The position numbers and the translations under genes were made by a program. The notes beneath the pieces were generated by a model that searched no databases, was not told where the DNA came from, and saw only the letters and a list, made by a program, of their open reading frames with translations. From assembly GCA_039985655.1 (NCBI GenBank), contig JBDWSF010000014.1:124001-188000 (forward strand): DNA of 64,000 bases, written 5' to 3'. Shown piece by piece: positions 63,901 to 64,000 of this stretch (position 1 is the stretch's first letter; each line of letters begins with the position of its first letter). The DNA is from Postechiella sp039985655. GTDB lineage: Bacteria; Bacteroidota; Bacteroidia; Flavobacteriales; Flavobacteriaceae.

Positions 63901-64000
63901 GAAAAAGATTGCCACGTCGAAAACGCCTCGCAATGACGGTCAGCGTCCAAAGGCAGCTATTCTTCGTGAAAAGGGATCTAACTCTGAACGTGAAATGGCT
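60950..64000 (+). CDS. purL: Phosphoribosylformylglycinamidine synthase (partial, 3' end outside window)
   Basis: Large single-chain form that converts formylglycinamide ribotide to the amidine in purine synthesis. 1017 codons are open from ATG 60950 to the window end. Visible signatures are QVNSEHCRHKIFNG, KAETHNFPTTVEPFNGAATG, GGEIRDRLAGGKGSLPLAGT, HDHGAGGHLNCLSELVEDTGG and GKDSLSMKQ. The glutaminase domain begins with RPKAAILREKGSNSEREMA at the end of the window. A repeat-derived insertion of about 25 codons lies in the linker before it. The frame is not disrupted. Confidence 0.97.
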   Translation, partial: MIHFFGNITSKVFAVQTTKELSTETTSKLTWLFGDQPKIEQASLDAFFIGPRAAMITPWSTNAVEITQNMGISDIIRIEEFETKAENFSDFDPMISERFNGLNQASFSIDIQPEAILNIEDIAAYNTQEGLSLSDEEVTYLDGVAKKIGRPLTDSEVFGFSQVNSEHCRHKIFNGTFVIDGEEQPVSLFKMIRKTSEENPNGIVSAYKDNVAFVKGPKVEQFAPKHADIPDYYTTEEYESVISLKAETHNFPTTVEPFNGAATGAGGEIRDRLAGGKGSLPLAGTAVYMTSYSRLEENRHWEQKFEARDWLYQTPMDILIKASNGASDFGNKFGQPLICGSVLTFEHEENSASSESAPRKLGFDKVIMQAGGIGYGKIDQALKDTPKKGDKIVILGGDNYRIGMGGAAVSSADTGALDSGIELNAVQRSNPEMQKRAANAVRGMVESEENFIVSIHDHGAGGHLNCLSELVEDTGGKIDLDALPVGDPTLSAKEIIGNESQERMGLVIAEEHIETLNKIADRERSPMYTVGDVTTDNRFTFESKTKGDKPMDLALEDMFGSSPKTILTDKTVKRNYKNSRYKTKNLQIYLEQVLQLEAVACKDWLTNKVDRCVGGKVAKQQCVGPLQIPLNNVGVMALDFNGKEGIATSIGHSPISGLIHPEAGSRNSITESLTNLIWAPLKDNLASVSLSANWMWPCKNEGEDARLYKAVKAISEFSIDLGINVPTGKDSLSMKQKYADGDVISPGTVIISAAGNCNEISKVVEPVLKQNGESIYYINVSQDTFKLGGSSFNQVLNTIGNEAPDVTNSAFVKNTFNTIQDLIKADKISAGHDVASGGLITTLLELCFADVNLGADFDISALNEEDSLKVLFAENSGIVFQGDASIEATLTENNIECFKIGTVNDSATLTIKNNEDNFSFDITALRDVWYKTSYLLDQKQTANDLATDRFDNYKNQPLQYTFPKQFTGKLEDVIANAVKQSAPKKKIATSKTPRNDGQRPKAAILREKGSNSEREMA
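63865..63938 (+). repeat. Palindromic hairpin repeat inside purL
   Basis: This 74-bp element has CGTCATTGCGA at 63865-63875 and TCGCAATGACG at 63928-63938 as an 11-bp inverted repeat, with an inner pair GCAATCT/AGATTGC. Its inverted right half matches the repeat at 30589-30622 (GACGTGGCAATC), its left half that at 60723. It is read in frame as about 25 residues (VIANAVKQSAPKKKIATSKT followed by PRNDG). Confidence 0.8.

Overview
The window is a 64-kb piece of an AT-rich chromosome from a member of the Bacteroidota, almost certainly the Flavobacteriaceae. The evidence is the protein families (DUF983, DUF2851, DUF3467, DUF4369, 2TM domain, GH92, TonB-dependent receptor with an N-terminal carboxypeptidase-like domain), the near absence of Shine-Dalgarno sequences, and promoters of the Bacteroidota type (-7 box TANNTTTG). 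No rRNA, CRISPR array or insertion-sequence transposase was seen.

Layout: 1-9.8 kb holds assorted housekeeping and stress genes: esterase, dihydrouridine synthase, AraC and WYL regulators, a VOC protein, a tandem FKBP lipoprotein, a MOSC protein, a DEAD-box helicase and an ECF sigma factor with a membrane partner. 9.8-15.5 kb holds a D-Ala-D-Ala dipeptidase, a DUF4369 lipoprotein, tRNA-Thr, a pterin synthase, isopentenyl-diphosphate isomerase and release factor 3. 15.7-30.4 kb is the classic information-processing block on the minus strand. In transcription order it is xer recombinase, hpf, tRNA-Thr(UGU)-Tyr-Gly-Thr(GGU), tuf, tRNA-Trp, secE, nusG, rplK-rplA-rplJ-rplL, rpoB, rpoC. rpsU, normally next to the xer gene, lies 7 kb away.

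The 30.8-37.2 kb interval between xer and rpsU is an accessory island. It is a compact five-gene operon of overlapping genes: an XRE controller, a C5-cytosine DNA methyltransferase, a MORC/MutL-like GHKL ATPase, a Z1-domain superfamily-2 ATPase and a PD-(D/E)XK (DUF4420) protein. I read it as a multi-subunit restriction-modification or anti-phage system whose restriction arm is ATP-driven. Its domain types are known in such contexts, but its mechanism is, to my knowledge, poorly described. Imperfect inverted copies of a composite repeat flank the island together with rpsU and a reductase gene.

38.5-64 kb holds metabolism, transport and signalling: an acyl-CoA dehydrogenase, an HhH protein, an AGCS symporter, a K+ channel, PspC, DUF2851, a GH92 mannosidase, a LytS/LytR-type kinase and regulator with three 2TM modules, TonB, an HxlR operon, a TonB-dependent receptor, an ECF sigma cluster and the first 1017 codons of purL. 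Small palindromic repeats recur. One full hairpin copy lies in frame inside purL, and a half copy ends a truncated serine-hydrolase gene just upstream.
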